In this document: positions 11,757 through 25,801 of the stretch, in pieces
Layout of the letters: every line of letters begins with the position of its first letter
Numbering within the stretch: position 1 is the stretch's first letter
DNA from: Druceiella hillmani
Taxonomy: Eukaryota > Arthropoda > Insecta > Lepidoptera > Hepialidae
Direction of reading: 5' to 3'
DNA length: 64,000 bases
Assembly (NCBI GenBank): GCA_039881145.1
Contig: JAYKKI010000006.1
Coordinates: forward strand, 17,143,501 to 17,207,500
Position numbers and translations under genes: made by a program
Notes under the pieces: generated by a model
What the model was told of the DNA's origin: nothing
Database searches by the model: none
Seen by the model: only the letters and a program-made list of their open reading frames with translations

Positions 11757-12290
11757 TCCAGTTCTTGCAGCGAGCCATGGCTGAATTTACATTTGCTTTC
11801 CTAGATTATTGAATTTCATTGCTTTCCAAGATTATTATTATTATTATGACACCAATTAACTAATACACAATACTTGGGTAAAATAACAAAAACGTTCTCT
11901 CTCAGTCGTGCATTCTTTACAGAGTGGTCGTGATCATGGTTCGGCCGGTTCCTTCGCCATGTCTTCTGCCGCCCTCGCGATGTGACGCCATGTAGTTCGG
12001 TGTTTTGCGGAGTGAGAGCAGTTTATCACATCACAATAAAACAACAAAACACATCACAACAAAAACAGAGCACATCACAACAAAAACATTAACCTTATTT
12101 AAATAACTTTCAAACAAACTATTTGATTAAATTTACGATTTTTCTCAAAAAAGAAGATCGTGTGGGTTGACCAGTCATAAACGTATGCCACACATGTATA
12201 CTCATGTTTTCAACGGATTTGGATGTATTGATAACTTCGCTTAGTTTTAACTGGTTCCAATTCATGCACCGAGCCATGGTTGAATTTAAT
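11757..12290. repeat. Diverged direct repeat about 490 bp apart
   Basis: The phrase gcgagccatggctgaattta (11770) recurs as ccgagccatggttgaattta (12263). Between them lies a GC-richer patch at 11930-12015 and a small tandem of acatcacaacaaaa (12030-12080). Origin unknown; perhaps two ends of a decayed element. Confidence 0.45.
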
Positions 12291-12381
12291 GATCATTTTT
12301 CAAGGTTTTTATTGCCATCAGGATAACATTTAATAATCTCAGAAAATAAGCCGGTTTAAAATATAAAAATTTACTTTAACG

Positions 12382-12417
12382 AGGAGTGATGTTAAAATGC
12401 CCTTTAACATCACTCCT
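12382..12417. repeat. Perfect hairpin, 15-bp arms, 6-base loop
   Basis: aggagtgatgttaaa / tttaacatcactcct around atgccc. Confidence 0.9.
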
Positions 12418-12779
12418 AGAAAAAGCTCACGTCCCACAGGACCACCAGGGTCACTATCAAAGCGGCATTTTGTGTTGTAGGTATACTATTCTCGCGTACC
12501 TCAAACGTGTATGATAATTTCACATATAGTCATCTCGTGCATGACAATTATAAACTTAGGCGTCAGGATTATTTTGACTGCGTTACAGGTGTAGCTCGTC
12601 CAATGATCTATTACATGCTCCACATTGTTAGATCTGATTTGGTTCTAGAAATATGCTCAGTACTTACAGACACCGAAAAAGAAATAGCACGAAATAAACA
12701 TGACTCATTACTTTGCATGTGCTTTATTTCATGAACACACAGCTTACCATCACCATGATCTACAAAACTGTTTTACACA

Positions 12780-12905
12780 TGTAAGAAAATAATAGACTAA
12801 TATGACAACTTGAGCCCTCTAGTCAGTGTTGCCAGATAAAATAATTTATATTATTTTATCTGGCAACGCTGACTATAAAAAAAGGTAACAAGGTTAGTTG
12901 ATTAA
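12780..12905 (+). repeat. Copia 5' LTR (partial, contains hairpin)
   Basis: Matches 15006-15105. It contains an extra inverted block forming a hairpin (arms 12821-12844 and 12851-12874, one mismatch), whereas the 3' LTR has unrelated text in place of the left arm. Exact LTR end not fixed. Confidence 0.6.
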
Positions 12906-15005
12906 AAAAACTACACAGTCTCGCTTTCAATTATTAAGTTCAGTTAGAAAACAGTACGTTTGGGTTTAACATGTCGACAAATTACGTAACTAACGTCCCG
13001 AAATTGAAAAGCGTGAAAATTAAGACGATAGGTATTTTGAAGCGGAAAATGTCGTCGTGTTGGAGAGAATGGCGGATGTCATTAAGCATCCAATATCGGC
13101 GACGGTTACTGCGGTTCAGAAAATAGAATATTTGAACGCTAAAGCAACACTAATTTTTACAATCGATGCTCAGTTTTACGTGCATATAAAAATGTACGAT
13201 TTATGTAAAACCTTGAAGTACACGTTCAACGATTCCGGTTATTAATAACTTCCGAAAAATTAGTTTGCTGGGAAACCTCATAAGTATACGGCTTGAAAAC
13301 TGCGAATGCATGACCAGCTACGTCAGCCAGCTCATAGAAATGGCACACAAACTGAAAGGAACTGGTTTTGAGATAAATGACCAGTGGATCAAGTGGCTTA
13401 TGTTAGCAGTATTTCCAGAAACGTGTAGGTCAATGATAATGGTCATTGAGCATTTAAGCATAAACATTAGTGCGGACACTATGCAGAAAATGGGATTAGA
13501 TAGCAAAGAACATATACGTAGTTGGATATTCCGAGAATGTCAAGGGCTATCACTTATATGATCCTGCATCACGTGAAGTGATTGTAGCCAGAGATGTTGT
13601 AATCATGGAGGATGTAGATGACAGTTTAACAACGATGATTATGGTAGAAGGGAAGCAGCGACCTGAAGGCGAAGCTGAAGAGGTGGTTCAAGGAAAGAAA
13701 TCGAAAAGATGAGACATATGTTCCTGATGGGTCATCTAGTGCTACAAATGACAGTTTATCGATTCTTTGTTGCCAGAAGACAAGAATCTCAACTCTAGAC
13801 AGTGTTACGTTAATTTACCAAAGAAGCGTGTTAGATGCAAACCCGATTATTATGGTATTGTCAACATATGTGTAGAAGAAGTATTAGGTGATCAGATTAT
13901 CTTCGTGATGCGAAAACTGGATCCGAAAAAGTGTAATGGCAGTGCGCGATGAGGGAAGAATTTAAAATTTTCCGTGAAAACAACATAAGGGAGCTGGTAG
14001 ACAGATCGAAAGAAGGTACATTAGTAAAAATAAATGGGTGTTTAAAAGGAAATATAACGGTGAAGGTGATTTGCATTATAGAGCAAGGCTTGTTGCTAAG
14101 GGCTTCACCCAGAAGAAAGGGATAGACATTAATGAAACATTTTCACCAGTTTTAAGATATTCAACTTTGAGGCTATCGATAGCTTTAAGTATTGAACTAA
14201 GCCTAAATGTGGCCTGACATTAATATTCCTATTGCATTTCTGAATGGTTTCTTTCACGAAACAGTGTATATGCAAATACCAGAATGTTCAGAGTTTCATA
14301 ATTATAATAACAAAGTTTTAAAGCTGAAGAGAGCAATTTATGGACTCAAGCAGTCAGTTAGATCTTGGTACACTAGAATAGATGACTTTTAAAGTCAAGC
14401 CTTGAAAAAACAAACTATGAACCTTGTCTTTTCGTAAAATGTGATAATAAAGTAAAAGTTTATATAAACTTTTACATTGCTATTCGTAGACGATTCCTTG
14501 TTTGCTATTACTGTCAGAGTATATATGAGGAACTGAAAAATGAGCTAGCAGCAAAATTTAGAGTAAATGACTTGGATTAGGTCAAAAACAGTGCCTGCAT
14601 GTGAATGTTTATAAAGATTGTATTATTGTGGACCAAAGGTAATTTGTTTATACTGTTTTAAAGAAATTCAATGTGTCAGATTGTTCACATTCAGATACAG
14701 AAATACCCTTATTGGCAATTAATTGGAAGTTTGATGTATTTATCAGTAATTACGAGGCCAGATATTTCTTATAGTGTAAGTTTTATAAGTCGGTATAAGA
14801 ATTGTTGTGATGAAACTCATTGGAAACATTTAAAACGTTTGTCATATTTAAAAAAAACTAAAAGTATGGTTTAGTTTACGGGAATACTGCATGTAATTTG
14901 TATGGTTTTGTTGATGCTAAATGGACATCTCTGAAGTTTAAATGATATTTTAAGTTGTGTGTTTATGGTGTGTGCATTATTTGTTAGGACAGGATGTTAT
15001 ATAGA

Positions 15006-15105
15006 TGTAACAAAACAATAGACTGATACGACAACTCGAGTCCTCTGTAGAATGTGTATTTATCTGGCAACACTGATAATAAAAAAAGGTAATAAAATTA
15101 GTGTC
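15006..15105 (+). repeat. Copia 3' LTR (partial)
   Basis: Aligns to the 5' LTR over about 100 bases with point changes; lacks the hairpin arm. No target duplication identified. Confidence 0.55.
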
Positions 15106-15515
15106 AACATGGCTGATAACTTTCATTATTTACACTTCGATTCAGCTGAAAATACATACAGGGCGGTTTTTAATATTGCAATTTTTGGTCAAGATCCTTA
15201 CGCTTTTTACTTTTATAAGTTTATATATCGGGGATTGAAAATTTAATTTTTTCATTTTTAGTTCGTTAAAAAAGGTTTTTTTTAATTGTTTTTATTGTAT
15301 TATATTTATTTACGTATGTAAAATATTCTTTGCAGTAGGAATTACAAAAATGGGTCTAGGAAATACATAAAATCGGTAGTGTTGCTGAAATCAACCTTTT
15401 CAGGTTATATAAATATTGAATTATGTAGACCAAAGTTATTCTCTGAATCTTAATCTGAAGCTTTTTTCTAAACGATGCGCTCGCCTGAACCAGAATCATA
15501 AAATTATATGTGTGT

Positions 15516-15571
<56 letters not shown>

Positions 15572-18500
15572 ATAAAATTAGTTTCTTATAAAGTAAAACA
15601 ATTAAAGGAAATTATTTTTTAGCCTCTAAAGTTATTCGTAAAAATATTTTAACCACCGTGTTTCTAATAATAATTTATATGTATTACTAACTTTGATCCG
15701 CGGTTTTACACGCGTAGAAAACTAACAAATACGCCTCGTTTTTTTTCTAAATTGCTAAAAAATATTTTGAAAATAAAGACGATATTATCCATTTTTAACA
15801 TATAATTAAACACACTTACTGAATTTACTAAGAACGTGAACATACATTTTTATTACCGTTGAGGGGATTGTCATAATTACAAAAAAAGATAAATTCTGTT
15901 TGGGGATAACATGTATGATCTCCGAGTCATAAGCTAAATGTAAACAGGTTAAACGGCCATCGGTTGAATGTGTGAGAAGTGAAAGCGAGATAAACAAACG
16001 AACAAAGGAACTTTAGCATTTATAATGTTAGTCAGGATAAAGTCTTCCAGTTTCGTTAGGTGCGGTGTATTTCACTTCATCTCTCATCAGGTGAAAGGCG
16101 TAATGATTTCTGGAGGACTATGTTTTTTCTCTATTAAGATATCCTATGCTTTTTTGCTATGAGGGTATCTTCTATTCTGCTTGTACGCTTTAAAAAGTAG
16201 CAATGCAGTATGTTTTAAAAATTTGGTGCTATTCTCTCTCAAATACTAATTTTATGTCAGTTAACGTGAGTAGGATTTCAAACGGAGATCGAGAGGACAG
16301 AGTTTGAAATGCTACTCATTTCACAAAAAGTATTGCTGCGTTTTTAAATGTGTAATTTCAATATGACATCTAATTGAAATGTTAGTTATATTTTCTATTT
16401 TTCAATTATCGTCGCTATTTCAGTGCGCGCCATTTAAAACACTACGTTCGAACACTTCGTTCGTTGCCATACTTACATTCAATACGGTAGTTGACTCATT
16501 CTAAATTTTGATATTTTTCGTACAATATTCTGTAATGTTAATTAAAAACCAGTCTTGAAAAAAATTCAAAAATTGATTGAATAATAAGCCTGTTGTAGGC
16601 TTCTAAATTTGAAGATACGGATAGCGTTGGGTATATTCCTGTCTCTTTTCCTCTTATAGAATATAATGTGCAATATTAAAAATGACCTCACAACACAGTA
16701 TTTCCGTCCTTGTCTAAAGATTAAATTTAAACATTTATAACTCGGTCAATTTTTAAGATTATTAAAAAAATTTTCATCAGCTTGTACCTTGAAATTATGA
16801 TTAATGAAAAAAAATTTAGTCAAATACCCAATTGTTCGCATTCGATTTGTTGTTTTCTTTCGAATGATTAGACACAGCTACTTTAATATCGGAATCCAAT
16901 TACGTGTTATCGTGTACAGTGACGTCACGAACATCTTTCATCCAGTTGTTATCGTTTCGGCTTTTAGAATGTTTTGATTTATTACACGATCATTATATTG
17001 TTACGCTAGGCGCACGAGAATGAACGCAGAAGGATGAGCGAAATATACCTGTCACGTTAAATTATTTTATAAAATCCATATTTTGCAAGCCGTAAAAAAT
17101 TTTGGTAAGTACATATGATCTGAGTCGGTATCATGACTTACGTTCTTGCAACTGTTCTCGAGAGAACTACACATTAAATTGTAAATGAATTTTAAAAGTT
17201 TACTGGCAGCTAAAATTGTGGATATATTTCTTAAATAATATTCTACTTCGATTATGTTCCGTGATGTCATCTGCCAGCTGCCCGCTACGGTCTATCAACC
17301 GTGTTTACGCGGCTATGTTTAATGAATAGCTTTTGTCTATGGAAATGATTAGATGTTATTTCATTTTCGCTGGCAGCCTATTTGATATGCAAATTTCAAT
17401 TTATTGCGTAAATTTTTTTCTTTATTAGGTAGTTTCATGTTTCCGTTATTTTAATTGAGCACCTATTAGAACTAATCTTATATTAACTACGGAACTAATA
17501 TTATAATTGTTTATTACGTATTAGAACTAATCTATAACTTAATAGGGTTCAAGTTTTCCGGATTAACAGAAAGACATGTAGTAGACACAAAGTATGTTGC
17601 GTAGAGCAGGAGACATAGGATTTTGAAGACATTGAATCTCGAAAAAACATCAATAAGTACATTCCCTGCTGCAGGATAATTCTGGTCTTCTTCAAACAAT
17701 CAGCTCGCTTACTGATGGCAAAATTTATTCTTTTACTCTAAAATATATCTGATCTTCCATTATTTCATTACCGTTATCTATCGAGCATAGGAGGAAATAA
17801 CGCGGATGTCATAATCATATAAACAAGATGAGCGGTAAATGCGTTAATCCTGTGACTTACTTAAATCTACCTTCAATATGTACGTTGAAAAAACTGTAAA
17901 ACTTGTGAATTGTATTTAAGTATGTTGACAAAAGTGCCACAGCATATTTGTTAAAGTGAAAAATATTTACCCTTTAATATAACAGTTTTTCTATTAAGCC
18001 CACAATTTTCAATCTTGCAACGTCACACTATGCTAATAGGTATATTTGCGAGTTTGACGTCAATTAATTAGCTTTATAAATTTATTCAAAGAATGTTATA
18101 TTTGCCTAAACAGCTATATGTAAATATCGATATTCCGTATAACGTCTTTCATTTAAGTCGCTGGAAAAGAATTCAGAGACTAGATCAATAACATTAAAAA
18201 CCGTCCATGGGTCGTTCGTGTCACAAGTAGAGTTGATCCAATTTAATCGGCTTTGAATTCGGCTGCGTTCCATTGGAAAAATCATTGTCGACGAAGAAAA
18301 AGATGTTAGCCTGTAAACTTATCATATGGCGAAATCAGTTAAGCTATTGACTATATTCTACTTGGACAAGTTGTGCTATTAAATATTCCATAATAGAAGT
18401 AGCGCGTGTTCGAATTTTCATCAATTTAGAAAGAAAGCTTTAGGAAAAGAAAAATTTGTGGATTTTCTTTTTAGGGTGCCGTAACCGAATGACGAAAATG

Positions 18501-19185
18501 AAAACCTTATACTTTCGTCACGTCCGTCCATCTGCCCATCCCTGTTTGTCTGCGGTTTTAGATCTGTGTATGCGAAATTTCGTAAGTATATGCTTCATAT
18601 GGAGATTGCAATTAATATGAAGAAAAGCCTCAAATATATTTTTTTTAATTTACCCCGCGGTACATGTAAATTGGAAGCGATTTTTTGTCTCAGCTCCCAT
18701 ATAATGGGATACTGTTAAAAGGGGTCTTGATCTACATACCATTTTTTCATTTTTAAACTCAATTTCTGCAATGTTAAGCCTTTAAATGTGGTGCAATATA
18801 CCCAGTTCCTTCTAAATTTTTTTTCTGTAAATTGTTCGGTTGACTTGCATCGGTGATGTAGACAACTACACAACCTTACTTTATGCGTGTTCCAACACGC
18901 GCCTGGCCAGTTTTATTTAAATAGTAAATTTTGTTTATTAAGTGAACCAATTTCTGTCTTTCAATTCCATATTTTTAGCATTCAAATTTTAAAACAAAAA
19001 AATAGTTTGTTAACTCATCACTTTCCTCATCGCTTTTCACTTTGAAACTATCCGTAGATACGGTCAATATTGTCTTGCTATATTCAATATATAGAATTAA
19101 AAACTAAATAATTTGTAACCCATGTATTATTAAGTAAAGAACAGCCGAAAGAAAAACAAAAAATTGAAGAAATTGTTTTCAGAGA
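15106..19185. other. Non-coding stretch
   Basis: Holds a (TA)n microsatellite at 15519-15567 and a dispersed-repeat fragment around 18470-18560 (ggtgccgtaaccgaatgacg...gtccgtccatctg). ORFs at 15806-15997 and 17067-17270 (minus) look like chance. No RNA gene seen. Confidence 0.4.
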
Positions 19186-19189
19186 AAGA

Positions 19190-20365
19190 AGAGATCACAC
19201 TAGTTTTCTAAAGTCACAGTGGGAACTTTATGCTTATCTTAATATTTTCTCCATCATGAGGATATAAGTAGCTTCATAGGGAGACCAGATGACACCATTT
19301 GTACCAAGAAAACTACGTGCTAAAGAGTTATATAAAGTAGCCATATATTCTATATCTTGAGAATCACGAGAATGCCGTATGACAAATCTTAGTACCTTGC
19401 TTTGTACCTTGGCTTTGTGTGAATACGAAATGATTATCCGTAATTATACCGATATCCTGCACGGATAAATCCTTTCGAGTGTAGCTCCATTCAGCGTATA
19501 ACTGTGTCCAAGGGATTTAAGTAAGCGGAGATGTGTTATCACACCACATTTGTTTACATTAAAATGTAACTTGTTACTCAGAATCCATTGGAATACTGAG
19601 TTGATATCACGTTGAAACAACTCACTATCAGATTAGCTACTGACACTAAGAAGCGTTTAAGTCATCGGCAAATAGAAGGAAACGAGAAGGGTTGACAACT
19701 GAGGACAAACCTTTTATCATAATGACAAACAGAAACGAACCTAAATTATTACTTTGACTCCAGACTGAGTTACATAAGATCGAGATTTGAAATTTCCAAA
19801 TCGGACGTATTATTTACGAGCCCGAAAATAATCGACGAAGAATTTAATAGAGTGAAAGACATTCTTGCCTACAATAATTTCACTAGTAGAGTTTCATAGT
19901 CGACTCGGTCAAATGTCTCTTTAAAATTAAAATGGTCTACATCTATTTGACGACCTCGATCCGATTCCCTAGCCACATAATCCAAAAAAAATAGTGAGAT
20001 TAGTGACGGTGGGACGCTTTGGGCGGAAACCGTGCTGGCAATCCGTTAACTGGTATTAGGGTTTGCAAATAGATACGGCGATATAGAACAGTTTCTAACA
20101 CTTTATCAAATGAAGATAAGACTTCTATAGGTCTATAATTTGTTACATGGGACGTAGAATCAGATTTGACTGGAATTGTTCGTGAATAATTCTTTCGTGA
20201 AAGATTCAGAACAAAACGAAGGATTTATTGTAAATGTAAGTGGTTTGACGAATATATTGGAATATGCCTTGATAACGTAGGGAGGTAAGTCATCAGGGCC
20301 GGAGACATGTTTTGTTTGGAGGTATTTTAATGCGAGTTCGACTTCAGTACAATCCACCCTTCGAA
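19190..20365 (-). pseudogene. Jockey-like LINE reverse-transcriptase remnant
   Basis: Minus-strand pieces follow the order of a non-LTR RT: TEVELALKYLQTKHVSGPDD and LPPYVIKAYSNIF (20357-20270), NYRPIEVLSSFDKVLE, FRPKRPTVTNLTIFF, a region with FNFKETFDRVDYETL, RFLLFADDLNAS (the xADD box, about 19660), then NSVFQWILSNKLHFNVNKC and SYTLNGATLERI. Frameshifts and stops separate the pieces. The endonuclease half and the 3' tail are not visible. Clade is inferred from the order and spacing of motifs. Confidence 0.82.
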
Positions 20366-23300
20366 TACATAACAGAGTAGATTCACTTTAACTCTGATGG
20401 AAATTGCTTTTAATCATGGATTTTTTAAAATTGTTATATCACTACGTTGATAACCACATCATCTTGAATTTAGTAGCGCTTTATGCTTCTGGCTGTTTCA
20501 TTAGAGGCGATGTCATAGTTTATTTCAATTGCCTAGAGCGCGCAAGTATATTATGCAGCATTCAACTATCTTCCGTGCTCTCACATTGTTCAAAGCAGTA
20601 TTGCTAGATGCACCCAGTCTAGATATTTTTTCTGCTCCATAGACCGTTTTGAAAATTGGGTTATGGAGTTGCTCAGTAGTACTGGATTGATCAATAGATG
20701 ATATTTATTCGAATTGCTGTGTGTTGCTGTATTATTTCAGAACTTATTGCTTATTCGTTGTTGTTACTATTTTGGTTATTGTTTTATAATTTAAGCATTT
20801 GTTCTTAGGCTCAGCGCATTGGGTGACTCTGTAAGTTGGGCATGAAGTTTCAAATATATAAATAAGTCAAGTTAGTGGATACCTCATATTAATTGTTCTT
20901 GATCTATTAAGAATCTTCGCTTGTGTTCTTAATCTATTAAGAATCTTTGCTTGCTTGTTGCTTCAGATTCTATTCAGAATCTTCGCTTGTGTCGAGGAAA
21001 CGCTTCAAAGTTTTATTTGGATAGAGAACTGATGTTGAAGTTGCTGAATTTTCATTATTTTGTAAATATTAAAATTTATTTTCATTATTTTGTAATACAA
21101 AAATATAAATATGATATAAAATATTCTTTCCTTATATAAATAGTCATAATGCTTTGTGAATATTCATTACATGTTTGTTCCAATTCTATATCTGGATCAG
21201 TTCTATATCCTTTATAGACTGGACCATCCAGTTTCTATAGAGCTAGCGTTACGTGTCCATTCGACATGAGCCCATTCGACGTTACGTGTCCATTCGACAT
21301 GAGTATCAAGGGACATATTTTCTGTGGTTTTAAAATTAGCTAAGATCAGCACAGCTAAATGAGGGAACATTTTCTTATATCCTAAAGCGTGACAGAAAGG
21401 GTATTCAATAACAAAATTTATTAATTTTTAAACTAGCCGCTGCGTTGTTTCCATTCGACATGAGTTAGTGTACCCTGGTGCGGATTCGGTGGACCGAGCG
21501 TTGCCGAGGAGGGACATGGACAGATTGAAGATAAAATTGTTAATTCTAGTAATTATCGAGATACGTTTGCGATACTTTTAATTAATGTCAGTACTTGGAA
21601 TCATTTCATTATCTCTGAAGAACAGAAAAAACCAGTCAAGCACGAGTAGAACCCACACTGCGAGGATTTCGTGCACATTTACCCATTTATAAACATTTAA
21701 CTGTACATAGTATTTCTATTAAGCTATTAACAATATTTTAATTTTTCAGAATGTTAATGTATTATCTATTATAGCTTTCACAGATGCACATTCCAAAAAA
21801 TGTATAATTCCACAAAGGATTAAAAAATCTTTGATTTTTGGATATTTCGTTTTACTTGTGTAATAAAACTTCCCATTATGCCGACCTTCAAGATTGTACG
21901 TTGACCGGAAGTAATTTATAGGTTTTGATGGTCAGTAAGTAAATCTATAGTATAAATAAAGAAATATCGCCTACTGTGTCTACTACAGATGTATATTTCA
22001 AGAAAAAGTGTAATTCCATTTAGAATTAGAAATCATTTATTTTTGGATTTGTTTGGATATGCCGACTATCAAAATTACTGGTTGACCAGAAGTACCCTAT
22101 AGCTTCTGATGATCGGCGGAAAGACTACTAATACTAGTATTAATAAAACACTTTAAATTTTACAGCTATTGTAAGGTTATAGAACTCAGTATACGATATT
22201 AATTGCTTACTGATAATTATCAACTTAATGGTTAATAATCATCAATTTGACAGCTCATGCGGTTTCTGACAAAAAGGGCTCTGACAGATAGACGAACATT
22301 CAAATGATCATGTAACGGTTTGGTTCGTTCATTTTGAGACACCGAACCCAAATGAACACTGCCATGGTTCAAATAGAATTATATAAAATAGCACGTAGAG
22401 TGAACGATAGTTATTGTGGACTAATTTTAATTTTACATGCATCTCGCGTGGGAAAATTTGTATTATATTATATTTTAAAACCTTCAAACTATCTCCCTCT
22501 GGGATGCCTAGAGTCTGATAGATGGTAATGATAATTATAACATGTGTTAAAATATAAATATTCGCGAAATAAAAACCGCCATCTAAAACAGAATTATGAA
22601 ATTAAACATTTTTTATGACTGCGAAAAAAGAAAGATTGCTGTCATACACTTTTTACATAGAATATATCAGTTTCAAATTGCGCATAACCTAAATAGAATT
22701 GTTTGTGTGTGTATATATACGACAGTGTATGTTTGGTTGTATTCAATAATATCGATAAAGGTTAACCTTTTTATAGTTTTATTAGATTCTATTTGAAAAG
22801 TTTTAATTTATCAATTTGTAATTTATCATAAGTAACCAAAACAACTTTTATAAAAGATGAATTAAAGCTTTCTTTAGGTATTTCATTCATACTGAGATAT
22901 CACAAAATTTAAAAAAATTTAATTATGTTATTATAACAAGAATCATTGTAAAATTAAAAGTTAAACTATTTTAAAACAGAAAAATTATAAACTAAAGTAC
23001 TTTTTAAGTCATTTCAAATTTTTTATGCATTACTAATTTGAAATTACTTAAAAGTTTATTTTATTCGAAGCAAGTTTAATTTATTGTTCAATTTTTGTAT
23101 CAGAGTTTAATAAATAAATATTTAAATCACGAATATTCTGAAATTATATTTGAATCGTTTTTAAAAACATTTAGCTTTTCAAGAAGTAAATTATTTTCAA
23201 TTATATTGAAAATTATTTCATAATTTAAAATAAATCATAAATATTTTATGGGATACTTTTCAAAAAAATATTAAATACTTGATCTAATTTAAATTTAATC

Positions 23301-25302
23301 TAATATTATTACATATTTATGATTTGTTAAGTTTTTAATATTAATTATATTGAATTTAATTTAAGTTATTCACATTTTTAAAACATACGATTGAAAAAGG
23401 AGGAATAATGAATTTAATTAAAAATATTTACTTATTGACGGGGTACGCGAAAAAAATTTTCTCAAGTTTCCATTGATCGACTAAACACATCAACTTGAAA
23501 AATACGTATAATAGCAAATATTTAAAAATGATATTATTACTGCGCTGTGATATATGTGTAGAAGACGGACGGACAGACAAGATGAAATTATAAGGTGCCT
23601 AGTTTGGGTGGTCTACTAGGGTGACTATCGGTATAAAATTACATTAAACATTACTAAGTTCTATTAATTTCATTGACAAAATTATCAATAACACTAGCGT
23701 AAACGTGAAATATATTTACGCAAAAACTCGGTAAATTATGATATTTTAACATATAAAGGTATTGTTTTACGTGTAATTAGGTATATTATTCTGTAAATTA
23801 CTATATATGAAATAGTTATTTCTGTCGGTTTTTTGAAAATAAGTAAAAAAGTATGATACTGATTTTTAAAAATTACCTGTGAAATTACCGTATTTGCCTG
23901 GATTATTTCAATGTGCAGTGTACAATGAATAATAGAACACGTTACCGTTGTTTTAAATATACTTTTTTTGACAATTTAATGACGGATAAATTCTCAATCG
24001 CCAAAAAAAGAGTCAACCCAATTTTTTGCGTGACACCATGCGCCTCTTGCGTTGTAAAAAAAACAGTTTTAACGGTTTTTATTTTGCTCTCTGTTTTTAA
24101 ACCGTGACATCACTATTTAAAATCATCGCGCTCTCTCTCACCTTCGTCTTTCTATAGTATACTAAGTCTATGGTCGCAATAAAATTCAACAATAATAATT
24201 TCTTATGAAGATCTCGATAAAGCGCCTAAGATATGAAACTGTAAAGTTTCATTAAAATTCTTTGAATGCTTTTTCGCGTGCGCGTACGAATACTCGTTCG
24301 AAAGTTTTTAACAACCTGAGGGTTTTCAATCACATAAAATAATGAAAAATGTACAAGTGTGTGACAATATTGTACGTAAATACACTTTGAAATTTAATTT
24401 TTTTTTCAAAAATTCCGATACTACTGCATATCGCGTAGTATGATTTGATCAAAGTTTAAAGTGATGCTTGTGTGCCAGCATAAACAATGAAAGTAATATG
24501 ACGCCCAGATTCGACGCGTCCAGTCGAAGAAAATGAATGAGATTGTTGCTCTGTTGATACAGGTGGTTCTAATGGGGCGTCAAATGTTTTCGACCCTGTG
24601 TAAACTTATCGTATATTCGACTCAAATTGAGACAGGAAAAATAATTTATGGTCTGAGAATATTGTTCAGAGTTTGAATGTATACATGCCCATGTAGCGCC
24701 GATGTGACTTGAACGCACCTGTTTCTATTTATTTGTTCACAATTATTTACTTTCAATACCAGTAGTTTCAAAATGTGCTTGTTCCAGCTAACAAAAGCGT
24801 CCACCTATTTTTCCTGAAAGTATTATCTAGTTCTTTCCACTTTTAAACGTTTTTATTACCTTAAAGTTATTGGACTGAAATGTTTATATTTTCCTTAGTT
24901 TGATTGAAATCAATACGAAGGGCTGAAGAAAATTAAGCAAATGAAATGAAAATTAACAGGTTTATGTAACAGGTTTATGTCAACGTTCATAAGTTTTGAA
25001 TAATACACCGATTTTTATGTTACTTTCGCTTTCTGTAGAAAATAAATTATGACTCCCATTTACGATGGTTCAAACACTTTTTGAAGTAAAACTTCTTTAC
25101 GCACACTTGACTCGGGGAGTAAGCTGGTGAATGCGTGACGAGAGCGCTACGAAAAGTGTGATCGGGCGAGGCGAACGGAAGTTGAAAGGGAGATATAAGT
25201 TAGTGAAGACAGAAAGAGAGAGAGTTACGTTTCGTATATTACTGTAGAGACAAGAGAGAGAGGTGCGAGCACACATTTTCTTTCTCTCATAGCTAGTGTA
25301 TG

Positions 25303-25343
<41 letters not shown>

Positions 25344-25365
25344 TATACATATATATGTATATATG

Positions 25366-25407
<42 letters not shown>

Positions 25408-25727
25408 AGTTTAGAAAAAAAAAGTATTTTGGAACATTGAAATACATTAAAATACAGCGTTTCACTATGTTCATGGAAATGGTGTGTGTTTCTTAATGTT
25501 CCTTTAGTTGCTTTTGTTTGAAAACGCTTTTGATCGTTTGTTGCAAACAATAGTTACGTATAGGTATTGCCGATAAGTGAGTGCGAAACTTTATTTTGTT
25601 TCATCAAACATTTCATTGGTCATTGAATTATAATTATGAGTTATTAAACACACTGTCGTCATACTTCTTGCTACAATACAAGAGGCACACATTTTTGTGT
25701 TTGCCTTCTATTTTATGGCGCGTCTCA
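20366..25727. other. Non-coding stretch upstream of plus-strand micro-exon gene
   Basis: No convincing gene. Contains short direct repeats at 20895-20992 (gatctattaagaatcttcgc type, about three times), cgttacgtgtccattcgaca twice at 21247 and 21280 with a partial third at 21447, a dispersed-repeat fragment at 21645-21775 (also at 28806-28905), a very A+T-rich tract 22800-23450, and a TA/CATA microsatellite. Confidence 0.4.
25305..25404. repeat. TA/TATACA microsatellite
   Basis: About 100 bases of (TA)n with tataca and tatgta interruptions, preceded by GA-rich text (25210-25262). The ORFs on both strands here are produced by the repeat. Confidence 0.95.
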
Positions 25728-25734
25728 TATAAAA
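25728..25734 (+). promoter_or_regulatory. TATA box of the plus-strand micro-exon gene
   Basis: TATAAAA followed by ggg, 74 bases before the ATG at 25802; same placement as in the minus-strand paralog. Confidence 0.65.
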
Positions 25735-25801
25735 GGGACTTTGATCCTGTAGCGAGGCTTGTGTCTGCAGAATATTGAAAGTTACTTATGCGACATACAA
25801 A

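Larger units (their letters stand above)
12780..15105 (+). mobile_element. Decayed Ty1/copia LTR retrotransposon with internal deletion
   Basis: Two related terminal blocks start tgtaa(g/c)aaaa(t/c)aatagact at 12780 and 15006 and share (t/a)tctggcaac(g/a)ctga..aaaaaaaggtaa. Between them, in order: gag (ATG 12971; TSYVSQLIEMAHKLKGTGFE..DQWIKWLML at 13310-13400), an abrupt jump near 13530 to the integrase C-terminus (YDPASREVIVARDVVIMED), RT ([24 protein letters not shown] from 14025; IPIAFLNG; AIYGLKQ; VDDSLFA box near 14490), and the RNase H linker (GSLMYLSVITRPDIS at 14730). Protease, most of integrase and part of RNase H are missing. Many stops and frameshifts; not functional. Confidence 0.85.

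Noticed and set aside
12507..12734. 75-codon ORF next to the copia 5' LTR
   Set aside because: No recognisable domain or splice partner; kept as unassigned.
17067..17270. Minus-strand ORF ending at GTAAGT
   Set aside because: No signal peptide, no family resemblance, and the candidate exon length (25 bases) is not symmetric.
24858..24872. 15-base minus-strand exon candidate with good splice sites
   Set aside because: In phase 1 it contains TAA; no neighbouring exons of the family found.
25097..25550. ORFs rich in Tyr-Ile
   Set aside because: Translation of the TA microsatellite on both strands.
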